Assembly (NCBI GenBank): GCA_017934175.1
Contig: JAGBKB010000013.1
Span: 1-36,889, forward strand
DNA from: Lachnospiraceae bacterium
Lineage (GTDB): Bacteria > Bacillota > Clostridia > Lachnospirales > Lachnospiraceae
Reading direction: 5' to 3'
Length of the DNA: 36,889 nt
The position numbers and the translations under genes were made by a program. This document shows positions 1 through 7,312 of this stretch, one piece after another. Positions within the stretch are counted from its first letter, which is position 1. Every line of letters starts with the position of its first letter. The notes beneath the pieces were generated by a model. The model did not search any database. It was not told where the DNA came from and saw nothing but the letters and a program-made list of their open reading frames with translations.

Positions 1-669
1 AACTATTACTCCATCTTTGCTTATGTCACTGGGTTTGTACGTTAATCCATTCCAATACTCTGCTATATCACTTAGTCTTTTTAGCGGCCAACCTTTTGTA
101 TTATTAGTTAGCTCTCCAAACATCTCTACAAATTGCCCTTTAACTAACTCATCACACTGCTTAATCTGCTCTTGATAAGATTTTATTGTATCGTTTATTG
201 CCCACAGCACTTCACATAATTTTTCTTGTTCATCTATATCTGGTAAATCAAACTCAAACTTTTCAAAATCGCTCCAGTTTAAGAAAAAATTTGTTGATCC
301 TTTTTTATTCCTTTCAGCAAAGTTCCAAAATATATCACTTTGAAATAATAACGGAATAAATTTTTGTTTTATTATCTTTTCATCTTTAGTTCTAATAATA
401 TAACTCACATCCGAACATATACCATCAAAATCTACTATTCCAGCTTTTCTTAAGTGAGGATTTCTTGACATCAATAACACATCACCTCTTGTAAACTTTG
501 TATGAAATGCTGGTCCTATAGTGCTTCCTTTTATAATGCCTTTTCTATTTACAGTTAAAGACCTATTATCAAAATGTTCTCCGCCAACATAATACAATAA
601 ATCAGTAGAATCTTTATCCTCAAAATCTTTTATCCTAGAAACTATATCTCCAAGCCTTACTCTACTCAT
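1..669 (-). CDS. hsdS: Type I restriction-modification specificity subunit HsdS (partial, 3' end off window)
   Basis: This reads as the DNA-recognition subunit of a type I restriction-modification enzyme. The first 223 codons are present and open to the window edge; the C-terminal part lies beyond position 1. Residues 1-140 look like a first target recognition domain, containing VLLMSRNPHLRKAGIV and WNFAERNKKGSTNFFLNWSD. They are followed by the typical conserved segment LPDIDEQEKLCEVLWAINDT and a helical spacer. A second recognition domain seems to begin near residue 197 (GWPLKRLSDIAEYWNGLTY). The start ATG at 669 overlaps the hsdM stop by 8 nt (ATGAGTAG), and GGAGG lies 8 nt upstream, so translation is probably coupled. 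Seen: motifs and overlap. Inferred: two-domain HsdS pairing with the HsdM proteins upstream. Which sequence it recognises cannot be read. Confidence 0.85.
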   Translation of the reverse strand, partial: MSRVRLGDIVSRIKDFEDKDSTDLLYYVGGEHFDNRSLTVNRKGIIKGSTIGPAFHTKFTRGDVLLMSRNPHLRKAGIVDFDGICSDVSYIIRTKDEKIIKQKFIPLLFQSDIFWNFAERNKKGSTNFFLNWSDFEKFEFDLPDIDEQEKLCEVLWAINDTIKSYQEQIKQCDELVKGQFVEMFGELTNNTKGWPLKRLSDIAEYWNGLTYKPSDISKDGVIV

Positions 670-2155
670 CCATTCCACCTCCATTTATCATTTTTATAGT
701 TTCTTTTAACCTTTTATTCATATTAAAAGAAGCTTTTCCCCATTCTTCAAATGTTTGTACTAAATCTATATTATCGTTTTCTTCTTTCACTGTATTATGT
801 TTTACATAAAATGATATACTTAATGTGGAATCTTGTTGTAACAATTCGTCATTATTTACTCTTTTAGAAAAACCTTCTATATCGTCATATTTTATATATG
901 CATCAACTATTCTATTTATATGTTTTTCTTCAAGATAACTAAATGAATCCCTTCTTGTTATTTCATTCTTAGCATCTATAAACAAGACCTGTCCTTTTCG
1001 ATCATTTTTCTTTTTGTTTCTGCATACTATTACACAGGCTTCCATTGGCGAATTATAAAATAAGTTTTTACCAATGCCAACAATGCACTCTAATATATCT
1101 AATTTAATTAAATTTTCTCTTATACTTTTTTCCTCATTTCTATTTAGCACTCCATGCGGCAAAAGTATCGCACATCTTCCAGTTTTTTCATCCATACTTT
1201 TTAATATATGCTGTATAAATGCATAATCTGCTCTGCCTTGTGGTGGCACACCAAGAAAACTTCTTCCATACTTATCATTTGCAAAATTTTCTCTATCCCA
1301 TTGACTTATAGAATAAGGTGGATTTGCAAGTATCATATCAAACTTTTTTAATTGTCCTTTTTCTATAAAAGCCGGATTTACTAAGGTATCCCCGTTTACT
1401 ATATTAAAATCTTTAATTCCATGTAAAAACAGATTCATTTTTGAAATAGAAGCAGATAAAGCATTAATTTCTTGTCCATATATTTTTACATTTCTCCATT
1501 CTTCATTTTTCTCTTTTAAATATGCTATAGTTGATATGAGCATGCCTGCTGTTCCACAAGTTGGATCATAAATTGATTCACCTGATTTTGGTTTAAGCAT
1601 TTCTGTCATAAGATGAACTACAGTTCTATTTGTATAAAATTCTTGAGCGGTATGTCCACTATCATCTGCAAATCTTCTTATGAGCATTTCATATCCTTGC
1701 CCAAGTTCATCTTCAGGGCAGTTTTCAAGAGATAACACTTTTGTGCTAAAGTGTTCAATTAATTCTTTTAATAATCTATCTGGCAATCTATTTTTATTAG
1801 TCCAAGCAGCGTCACCAAAAACACCTGCTAATTTATCTCCATTAGCTTTTTCTATTTTCCTAAAAGCAGTTACTATAGCAACCCCTATATCTTGTGATTT
1901 TTCTCTGACATCATTCCAGTGATAGCCTTTTGGTATCACAAATGAATGAATCTCTGTTTCATCAAATTCTTTTGCAGCCTTACCATATTCTTCTATAGTT
2001 TTATAAGTTTCCTCATCATATACATCACAAATTCGTTTAAAAAATAATAACGGAAAAATATATTGTTTATATGCACCAGCATCTATATTAGTTCTGAGAA
2101 GAACTGCTGAACCCCATAAATATGAGTCAAGTTCTTCAACACTGATTCTACTCAC
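662..2155 (-). CDS. hsdM: Type I restriction-modification methyltransferase subunit HsdM (second of two tandem copies)
   Basis: An N6-adenine DNA methyltransferase of the HsdM family, 497 residues. The SAM-binding motif I is DPTCGTAGM at residues 197-205 and the catalytic motif IV is NPPY at 278-281, so the protein looks active. The N-terminal helical region begins near residue 10 with YLWGSAVLLR and FPLLFFKRICDVYDEE. The usual FYTPR segment before motif I reads FYTNR here, a departure from family consensus. The start is GTG at 2155, overlapping the stop of the upstream hsdM by 8 nt (GTGAGTAG), with GGAGG 8 nt before it. The protein is clearly homologous to the upstream HsdM along its whole length but diverged, so this is an old duplication or an assembly of two lineages. 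It would methylate the sequence chosen by an HsdS partner. Confidence 0.88.
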   Translation of the reverse strand: MSRISVEELDSYLWGSAVLLRTNIDAGAYKQYIFPLLFFKRICDVYDEETYKTIEEYGKAAKEFDETEIHSFVIPKGYHWNDVREKSQDIGVAIVTAFRKIEKANGDKLAGVFGDAAWTNKNRLPDRLLKELIEHFSTKVLSLENCPEDELGQGYEMLIRRFADDSGHTAQEFYTNRTVVHLMTEMLKPKSGESIYDPTCGTAGMLISTIAYLKEKNEEWRNVKIYGQEINALSASISKMNLFLHGIKDFNIVNGDTLVNPAFIEKGQLKKFDMILANPPYSISQWDRENFANDKYGRSFLGVPPQGRADYAFIQHILKSMDEKTGRCAILLPHGVLNRNEEKSIRENLIKLDILECIVGIGKNLFYNSPMEACVIVCRNKKKNDRKGQVLFIDAKNEITRRDSFSYLEEKHINRIVDAYIKYDDIEGFSKRVNNDELLQQDSTLSISFYVKHNTVKEENDNIDLVQTFEEWGKASFNMNKRLKETIKMINGGGMDE

Positions 2156-3662
2156 TTACATATCCTCCCTCTATTAAAAGTTTTTTCATTTTTTCTTCAT
2201 TTTCAATCATCTTTTTGTATGTTTTTATAAATCTCTTTTTAACTTCTTTTGGATTTATCTTTTCTGCTTCTTTTTTATCTATATAATTTTTAGGTATTAG
2301 AGTGTCTTTTATATCTTTTTTATCTACTATTTTGCATTTTTCTATTACATCTTCATAATTCTTATACAAACTATATACTTTATTAACATTTTCCTCTGTC
2401 ATTATGTTTTGTGCTCTTAATGGAGTATAAATGCTTGATGCATCTATCATACATATTTTGTTTTTATGAGATGGTTTTTTATTGTTATTAAGTAGTATGA
2501 TGCAAGCACTTACACCAGTAGAGAAGAACACTCCTTGAACTAAAGTTATTACACATTCTATTTTGTCACTATCTATTAGCTTTTGTCTCATTTGTGCTTC
2601 TTTGCCACTATGAAATAATGCTCCTTGAGGAAGAATTATCGCAAGTCTCCCTTTTTTATCTTCCATAGAGCAAACCATATGTTGAAGCCATGCATAATCT
2701 GCATTTGAATCACTTGGAGCACCCCATATGTTCCTACCATAAGCATCATTTGCAAATACATCTGCTCCCCATTTATCTAATCCAAAAGGTGGATTTGCTA
2801 TTACGCAATCAAACTTTTTGACTTTACCAGCCTTTAAAAATTTTGGATCTCTTAATGTATCCCCTTGATATATTTTAAAATCTTTTGCACCGTGTAAAAA
2901 CAAATTCATTCTTGCTATAGCTGATGTCGCAAGGTTTTTCTCTTGACCATATATGTGTCCATATGTTTTCTTTGCGTCATTTATGTGATGTATTGCTTCT
3001 ATAAGCATACCACCTGTTCCGCAAGCTGGATCATATACATCATCACCAGCTTTTGGGTCCATAAGCATTACAAGTAATTTAACTATTGATCGTGGCGTAT
3101 AGAATTCTCCCGCGTTCTTCTTTGACAAGTCAGCAAATTTCTTGATAAGATATTCATATGCATCACCCATCACATCAGCATCATAGTCATTGTTTCCTAC
3201 TTTTAAAGATGAAAGATGCTCAACTAAGTTTTTTAACCTTTCATCTGATAATTTATTTTTATCACTCCACACAGCATCGTCAAAGCTTGTAAAAACTCCA
3301 TTTAAAACATCAGGGTTTGCTTTTTCTATTCCCATCATTGCATCTATTATCGCTTTTCCGACATTTTGACTCTTATTTCTTATATCTTTCCAATGGCATT
3401 TATCAGGTATTACGAAACTATGATTTTCTGGAAATGCAGCAAATTCTTCATCACCACCAGATTCTTTAAGAGCCTTTTCGGTTTCTTCATCATATACATC
3501 TGATATTCTCTTAAAAAATAAAATTGGTATTATATATTGCTTATATTCATCTTGATTAATAGGGCCCCTCAAAATATTACAACATTCATATAAGTGATTA
3601 AATAGTTTTTCACTTGTTGTTACATCTTGTGCATTATTCATTTTTACATTCTTTCTTTTCAT
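2148..3662 (-). CDS. hsdM: Type I restriction-modification methyltransferase subunit HsdM (first of two tandem copies)
   Basis: HsdM-type N6-adenine methyltransferase, 504 residues. Motif I is DPACGTGGM at residues 211-219, preceded by GEFYTPR at 185-191, and motif IV is NPPF at 290-293; all three match an active enzyme. The C-terminal 60 residues are lysine/glutamate-rich and helical, as expected for the part that contacts HsdS. The start ATG at 3662 has AAGGAA 7 nt upstream, and the gap to the preceding fusion gene is only 12 bp, so the four genes form one operon. The protein shares blocks such as YKQYIIPILFFKRISDVYDEE and NLFLHGAKDF with the downstream HsdM. Two complete HsdM genes in a row are unusual for a type I locus, which normally has a single one. 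Confidence 0.9.
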   Translation of the reverse strand: MKRKNVKMNNAQDVTTSEKLFNHLYECCNILRGPINQDEYKQYIIPILFFKRISDVYDEETEKALKESGGDEEFAAFPENHSFVIPDKCHWKDIRNKSQNVGKAIIDAMMGIEKANPDVLNGVFTSFDDAVWSDKNKLSDERLKNLVEHLSSLKVGNNDYDADVMGDAYEYLIKKFADLSKKNAGEFYTPRSIVKLLVMLMDPKAGDDVYDPACGTGGMLIEAIHHINDAKKTYGHIYGQEKNLATSAIARMNLFLHGAKDFKIYQGDTLRDPKFLKAGKVKKFDCVIANPPFGLDKWGADVFANDAYGRNIWGAPSDSNADYAWLQHMVCSMEDKKGRLAIILPQGALFHSGKEAQMRQKLIDSDKIECVITLVQGVFFSTGVSACIILLNNNKKPSHKNKICMIDASSIYTPLRAQNIMTEENVNKVYSLYKNYEDVIEKCKIVDKKDIKDTLIPKNYIDKKEAEKINPKEVKKRFIKTYKKMIENEEKMKKLLIEGGYVSE

Positions 3663-3674
3663 AATAATTCCTTA

Positions 3675-5255
3675 TTATCTATAAAACTTTCTCTCCACAT
3701 TGCCTTTAGCAAATTCCCATTCTTTAGTTGCTTCTTCAACCATAGCATTATAACTGTTTTTTGCTTTTACATATTCATCAACGATTTCCTTTTGCTCCGT
3801 ATATGACAAAACTGGTACTTTTATCTCTTCTATATCTTTATAATTTATATTCAACAAATTACTACCTCGCTCTATACTTTTTAGTAATTCCTTACCTACA
3901 TGTGACTCTAAAAATATTTTTAAATACATACTATCTATTTCTTTATTGCATCTAATAATATTTAAATTTGAAGAAGCAATGCATACAAAATTTTGTTGTT
4001 TGAATACTCCTATCTTTATAATAGTCCCTCGCGCCGAAACTAATATATCACCATTTTCAAGAATATATCTTGAGTTTTTAATTAAATCATCACTTATACT
4101 TTCTAAATCACTATAATCAATTTCACCATTATTCAAATTTGAAATATTAATAACTTTTATGTTTCCATTATCGTCTTTCCTGGTTATAGTTTTCCCTTTT
4201 AATACCATTGCTATATCTCTTATACATTCTTTTCTAATTTGAGAGTTTTCATATGCCAGCATTTCATTGCTTTTTTTAATCATTAACAAATCTATGTGCC
4301 AATTATTGATTTCTTCTAATTCTTCTTTCAATATCAATTTTTCACTTTTTTCAAAAATCAATCCGTCTTTATCTTTATCAATTATTTTTGCTTCTATTCC
4401 TTCTGTTCTCCCTGTTGTAAATTCTATGTAATATGTATTAATCATAACATTTGGTTTAAAGACATTTGAAGTCAATGAATATATGAGATTTATTTTATAA
4501 TTATTATTAATGTATTCCCTAAAACTAGCTATTTGGCCTCCTGCAAAACTCACTTTACTTGGCAGTATTATTCTTAATGCTCCATCTTCTTTTAAATAAT
4601 ACAAAAGCATTTGTGTATATGCTACACATGAGTCTCTACATATCAAATCATTATTATCTGTATCAATTCTAACTCCAATAGATGGAAAACTTACAATCAA
4701 ATCAAATTTTTTTGATATAAAATCAGGATCAAATATACTTCCTTTAATGAAGATAGCATTATTAAAACCTAATACATTCTTATAGAAATCAAGATTATTT
4801 TCATTTAGGCATGTTATATAAATTGAATATTCTTTAAATTTTTCTATGTAATCATAAACATAACTACCATATTTTTCAATCTCAAACAAGAAAACTTCTT
4901 TTGTTTTGTCCTTCTCTCTAAACATTATATCAAGAAATTCTTTGGGTATTATCGCAGAATCACTCCATCTATGTTTTTGTCGTTTTTTAACTTCATCTAG
5001 CAATTCTAATATTTCTTTTTTATTCAACTCATCTATTTTTTTATATAGATTGTAGTAATGCTCTTTTATATCATTGTCACTAATATTGCTACCTAATGCC
5101 ATACCTATGGAATTGCAGACATCCTCAAAAGGGCATTTATTAATAGATTTCCCTATATACTTTTTCACAATAAAATATTTCTGCAGCTCTAAAATTACAT
5201 TATCTACAGTTAAAGTTATTTTATTTTCTAAACTACTAATTATATTACTATACAC
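3675..5255 (-). CDS. Fusion of a degenerate HsdM-like methyltransferase domain to a single HsdS target recognition domain
   Basis: Residues 1-320 follow the HsdM fold in order but lack its catalytic signatures. Where the neighbouring HsdM proteins read KKFDCVIANPPFG and KKFDMILANPPYS, this protein reads KKFDLIVSFPSIG (residues 182-194), so the NPPF/Y motif is gone; no DPxCGxGG motif I is present either. The block that follows, GALRIILPSKVSFAGG, still aligns with GRLAIILPQGALFHSG of HsdM. Residues about 345-480 form one HsdS-type recognition domain (GDILVSARGTIIKIGVF, SIERGSNLLNINYKDIEEIKVP), and 484-526 is the conserved helix (YTEQKEIVDEYVKAKNSYN). The start is GTG at 5255 with GGAGAGG 9 nt upstream. 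It is the first gene of the operon. Inferred role: a non-catalytic DNA-binding subunit or specificity modulator. An independent methyltransferase is unlikely without motif IV. Confidence 0.75.
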   Translation of the reverse strand: MYSNIISSLENKITLTVDNVILELQKYFIVKKYIGKSINKCPFEDVCNSIGMALGSNISDNDIKEHYYNLYKKIDELNKKEILELLDEVKKRQKHRWSDSAIIPKEFLDIMFREKDKTKEVFLFEIEKYGSYVYDYIEKFKEYSIYITCLNENNLDFYKNVLGFNNAIFIKGSIFDPDFISKKFDLIVSFPSIGVRIDTDNNDLICRDSCVAYTQMLLYYLKEDGALRIILPSKVSFAGGQIASFREYINNNYKINLIYSLTSNVFKPNVMINTYYIEFTTGRTEGIEAKIIDKDKDGLIFEKSEKLILKEELEEINNWHIDLLMIKKSNEMLAYENSQIRKECIRDIAMVLKGKTITRKDDNGNIKVINISNLNNGEIDYSDLESISDDLIKNSRYILENGDILVSARGTIIKIGVFKQQNFVCIASSNLNIIRCNKEIDSMYLKIFLESHVGKELLKSIERGSNLLNINYKDIEEIKVPVLSYTEQKEIVDEYVKAKNSYNAMVEEATKEWEFAKGNVERKFYR

Positions 5256-5270
5256 AAATAGTTACCTCTC

Positions 5271-5286
5271 CGATATTCTAATATCG
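5271..5286. promoter_or_regulatory. Palindrome on the transcription start of the RM operon, candidate operator or leader hairpin
   Basis: CGATATT-CT-AATATCG is a perfect inverted repeat with 7-bp arms. It lies directly downstream of the -10 box, covers the predicted start of transcription and touches the GGAGAGG ribosome binding site. It could be a repressor site at +1, or a short 5' hairpin that affects translation. No controller protein gene is visible in the window. Confidence 0.5.
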
Positions 5287-5288
5287 TA

Positions 5289-5317
5289 ATTATATACTAT
5301 AATATCAATTTTGTCAA
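5289..5317 (-). promoter_or_regulatory. Sigma-A promoter of the restriction-modification operon
   Basis: On the minus strand the -35 box TTGACA (5312-5317) and -10 box TATAAT (5289-5294) are both perfect consensus, separated by exactly 17 bp. Transcription would start near 5281-5283, leaving a leader of roughly 25-30 nt before the GTG at 5255. Such a strong promoter in front of a methyltransferase operon usually implies that something restrains it; see the palindrome on the start site. Confidence 0.8.
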
Positions 5318-5742
5318 TACAAATTTTTCTGTTATTATTAATACTGCATATAAAGTTATCAATATTATACTTAAGTTAAAAGTCAGTAAAATATTAATTT
5401 TTTGCAATAAAACAGCTGATTATGGATTTATTAGCATGTTTAAAATAGGCTATCAATTGACTTTTTTACTTATTAACTCAGATACGACAAAATTGTTCCG
5501 ATCATAAGAAAAGTTGTACTTGAAGGTTTTAACAAAGTGTAACTTTATACATTTGTCAAAAATTATATATAAAATCAATAATTATCTAGTATTTTTGTAT
5601 ATTATTCGGTAATCTTGCATAATTTTATGTTCTTTTTATATAACACACATTATTTTTTAGAACTTGTCAACACCGCTTACTAACTTTTATTTTGTCAAGC
5701 CCCCTTATTTAAGTTTTACACTATAATATGCTATCACCATTA
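5318..5742. other. Non-coding region between the RM operon and rfbC
   Basis: About 425 bp of the 536-bp divergent gap remains outside the promoters described here. It is extremely AT-rich, with no open frame of convincing length, no tRNA and no direct repeats that I could see. It holds an inverted repeat CTATAAT-N11-ATTATAG at 5721-5745, just upstream of the rfbC promoter. A 20-codon open stretch at 5483-5542 was examined and dismissed. Confidence 0.6.
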
Positions 5743-5771
5743 TAGAAAAAATATGGTAAAAGTGCTATAAT
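5743..5771 (+). promoter_or_regulatory. Candidate promoter of rfbC
   Basis: The -10 box TATAAT at 5766-5771 is perfect. The -35 box at 5743-5748, TAGAAA, matches 4 of 6 positions, with a 17-bp spacer. The ribosome binding site AGGAGAGG follows at 5781-5788, so the leader is very short. The inverted repeat at 5721-5745 reaches into the -35 box and might be a regulator site. Confidence 0.5.
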
Positions 5772-5791
5772 AGTGCTGTAAGGAGAGGTGT

Positions 5792-6343
5792 ATGGGAAGA
5801 TTTAATGTCATAGAAACTGGAATTAAAGATTTAAAGGTTATAAAATTTGAGCCTTTTTTAGATACTCGTGGGTATTTTTTTGAAGCATATAACAAAAATG
5901 ATTTTGTAAAAATGGGGATAACTGAAGAATTTGTCCAAGATAACCAATCAATGAGCAGTATTGGTGTGCTCCGTGGACTTCATTTTCAGAAAAACTTTCC
6001 TCAATCAAAACTTGTTAGATGTCTTAAAGGGAGAGTTTATGATGTCGCTGTTGACATTCGAAAAGACTCTCCTACGTATGGGAAATACTATGGCATTGAA
6101 ATGACCGAAGATAATAATACTATGTTTTACATCCCAAAAAACTTCGCTCATGGCTTTTTGGTTTTGTCCGATACTGCAATTTTCACTTACAAGGTAAGTG
6201 ACTTTTATCATCCAAATGATGAAGGCGGTATCATGTACAATGACCCTACACTTAATATTAAATGGCCAATACCCGATGACCCTAACTTTAAAGTACTATT
6301 ATCAGAGAAAGATACAAAGCATCCACTATTTAATCAATTATAA
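5792..6343 (+). CDS. rfbC: dTDP-4-dehydrorhamnose 3,5-epimerase
   Basis: RmlC/RfbC converts dTDP-4-dehydro-6-deoxyglucose to dTDP-4-dehydrorhamnose, the third step of dTDP-rhamnose synthesis for cell-surface polysaccharide; it acts in the cytoplasm. At 183 residues it has the normal length. The cupin core is seen in GVLRGLHFQ (catalytic His64), DVAVDIRKDSPTYG, YIPKNFAHGFLVLSD (His120) and TYKVSDFY (catalytic Tyr133). The start ATG is 4 nt after AGGAGAGG. The other rhamnose genes (rfbA, rfbB, rfbD) are not in the window, so rfbC is separated from its pathway here. Its stop codon directly abuts the start of the next gene, so the two are co-transcribed. Confidence 0.93.
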   Translation: MGRFNVIETGIKDLKVIKFEPFLDTRGYFFEAYNKNDFVKMGITEEFVQDNQSMSSIGVLRGLHFQKNFPQSKLVRCLKGRVYDVAVDIRKDSPTYGKYYGIEMTEDNNTMFYIPKNFAHGFLVLSDTAIFTYKVSDFYHPNDEGGIMYNDPTLNIKWPIPDDPNFKVLLSEKDTKHPLFNQL

Positions 6344-7270
6344 ATGGATAACAATGTCAGAAAACTAATATATTTTGTTCCAAAATCTTTTGATGGTAAG
6401 TATCTAAAAGATTTTTTAATGATGCAAGGATATTCTCAAGAATTATTAAAACACATAAAAAAAACAACAAGCATAGACTTGTTTCATATATTGTCCACTG
6501 GTGAAGAAGTTAAGATTGATATCATTGAAGATGAACAATCAGATATAGAGCCGAATTATGACTTAAAATATGATATAATTTACGAAGATGATGACATGCT
6601 AGTCGTAAATAAACCTGCTGATATGCCTATTCACCCTTCCCAAGGCAATCACAATAACACGCTTGGAAATGCTATTGCAGCACATTTCACAGATAGAAAT
6701 TTTGTATATAGACCTATAACAAGACTTGACAGAGATACAAGTGGTGTATGTCTTATTGCTAAAAATAAATTTTCTGCGGCTATATTTTCTATCAATATGA
6801 TGAGGAATTACATTAAAAGGTCCTATCTTGGTATTGTAAAAGGTAATGTATATAATACACTTTATATTGATAAAAGACTAAATAACTTTGAACATTTAGA
6901 GCATTTAACTGATATTGAAGTAATAGTTGATATGCCTATAAAAAGAACAGATGACTCTACTATTGAAAGATGCGTTGCTCCAGATGGAGAGCCTGCATAT
7001 ACAAAAGTATTTGCACTTAAATATTTTGAAAAGTATAATGTGTCACTTTGTAAATTTATATTATTAACTGGTCGAACACACCAAATAAGAGTTCATATGA
7101 AACAAATAGGATTTCCAATAATTGGTGATTTTCTATACAATCCAGATTATACTCTTATAAAAAGACAGGCTCTGCATTCAAGTGAACTTATTTTAAATCA
7201 CCCCATCACACACGAGATTTTAAGATTTGATGCAAAAATCCCAGATGATATGAATGAAATTATAAGATAA
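6344..7270 (+). CDS. RluA-family pseudouridine synthase
   Basis: Converts specific uridines in rRNA or tRNA to pseudouridine. The signature RLDRDTSG at residues 127-134 contains the catalytic Asp129, and the fold markers HPSQGNHNNTLGNAI (about 97-111) and LLTGRTHQIRVHM are present. Residues 10-60 look like a weak S4-type RNA-binding domain (FDGKYLKDFLMMQGYS). At 308 residues the length is that of RluD-like enzymes; the exact RNA target cannot be assigned. The ATG follows the rfbC stop with no gap (TAAATG) and no clear ribosome binding site, so it is probably translated by re-initiation after rfbC. A hairpin terminator follows immediately. Confidence 0.9.
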   Translation: MDNNVRKLIYFVPKSFDGKYLKDFLMMQGYSQELLKHIKKTTSIDLFHILSTGEEVKIDIIEDEQSDIEPNYDLKYDIIYEDDDMLVVNKPADMPIHPSQGNHNNTLGNAIAAHFTDRNFVYRPITRLDRDTSGVCLIAKNKFSAAIFSINMMRNYIKRSYLGIVKGNVYNTLYIDKRLNNFEHLEHLTDIEVIVDMPIKRTDDSTIERCVAPDGEPAYTKVFALKYFEKYNVSLCKFILLTGRTHQIRVHMKQIGFPIIGDFLYNPDYTLIKRQALHSSELILNHPITHEILRFDAKIPDDMNEIIR

Positions 7271-7295
7271 AAGGCGGATGTTATCCGCCTTTTTT
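7269..7295. terminator. Bidirectional rho-independent terminator
   Basis: Stem AAAAGGCGGAT, loop GTT, stem ATCCGCCTTTT followed by further T residues. It sits between the converging pseudouridine synthase and DUF4349 genes, with A and T tracts flanking the arms so that it can serve both strands. The core GGCGGAT/ATCCGCC recurs in the palindrome before lepA. Confidence 0.85.
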
Positions 7296-7312
7296 AATGT
7301 TATAAATATATT

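Noticed and set aside
5483-5542. A 20-codon stretch with a transposase-like flavour (DKIVPIIRKVV) in the intergenic region
   Set aside because: It is too short, is bounded by stops, has no start or ribosome binding site, and no terminal repeats are nearby.
1-5791. The RM cassette as a mobile island with integrase, attachment site or flanking repeats
   Set aside because: No integrase, transposase, tRNA or direct repeat was seen at the visible right boundary; the left boundary is off the window, so transfer remains only a possibility.
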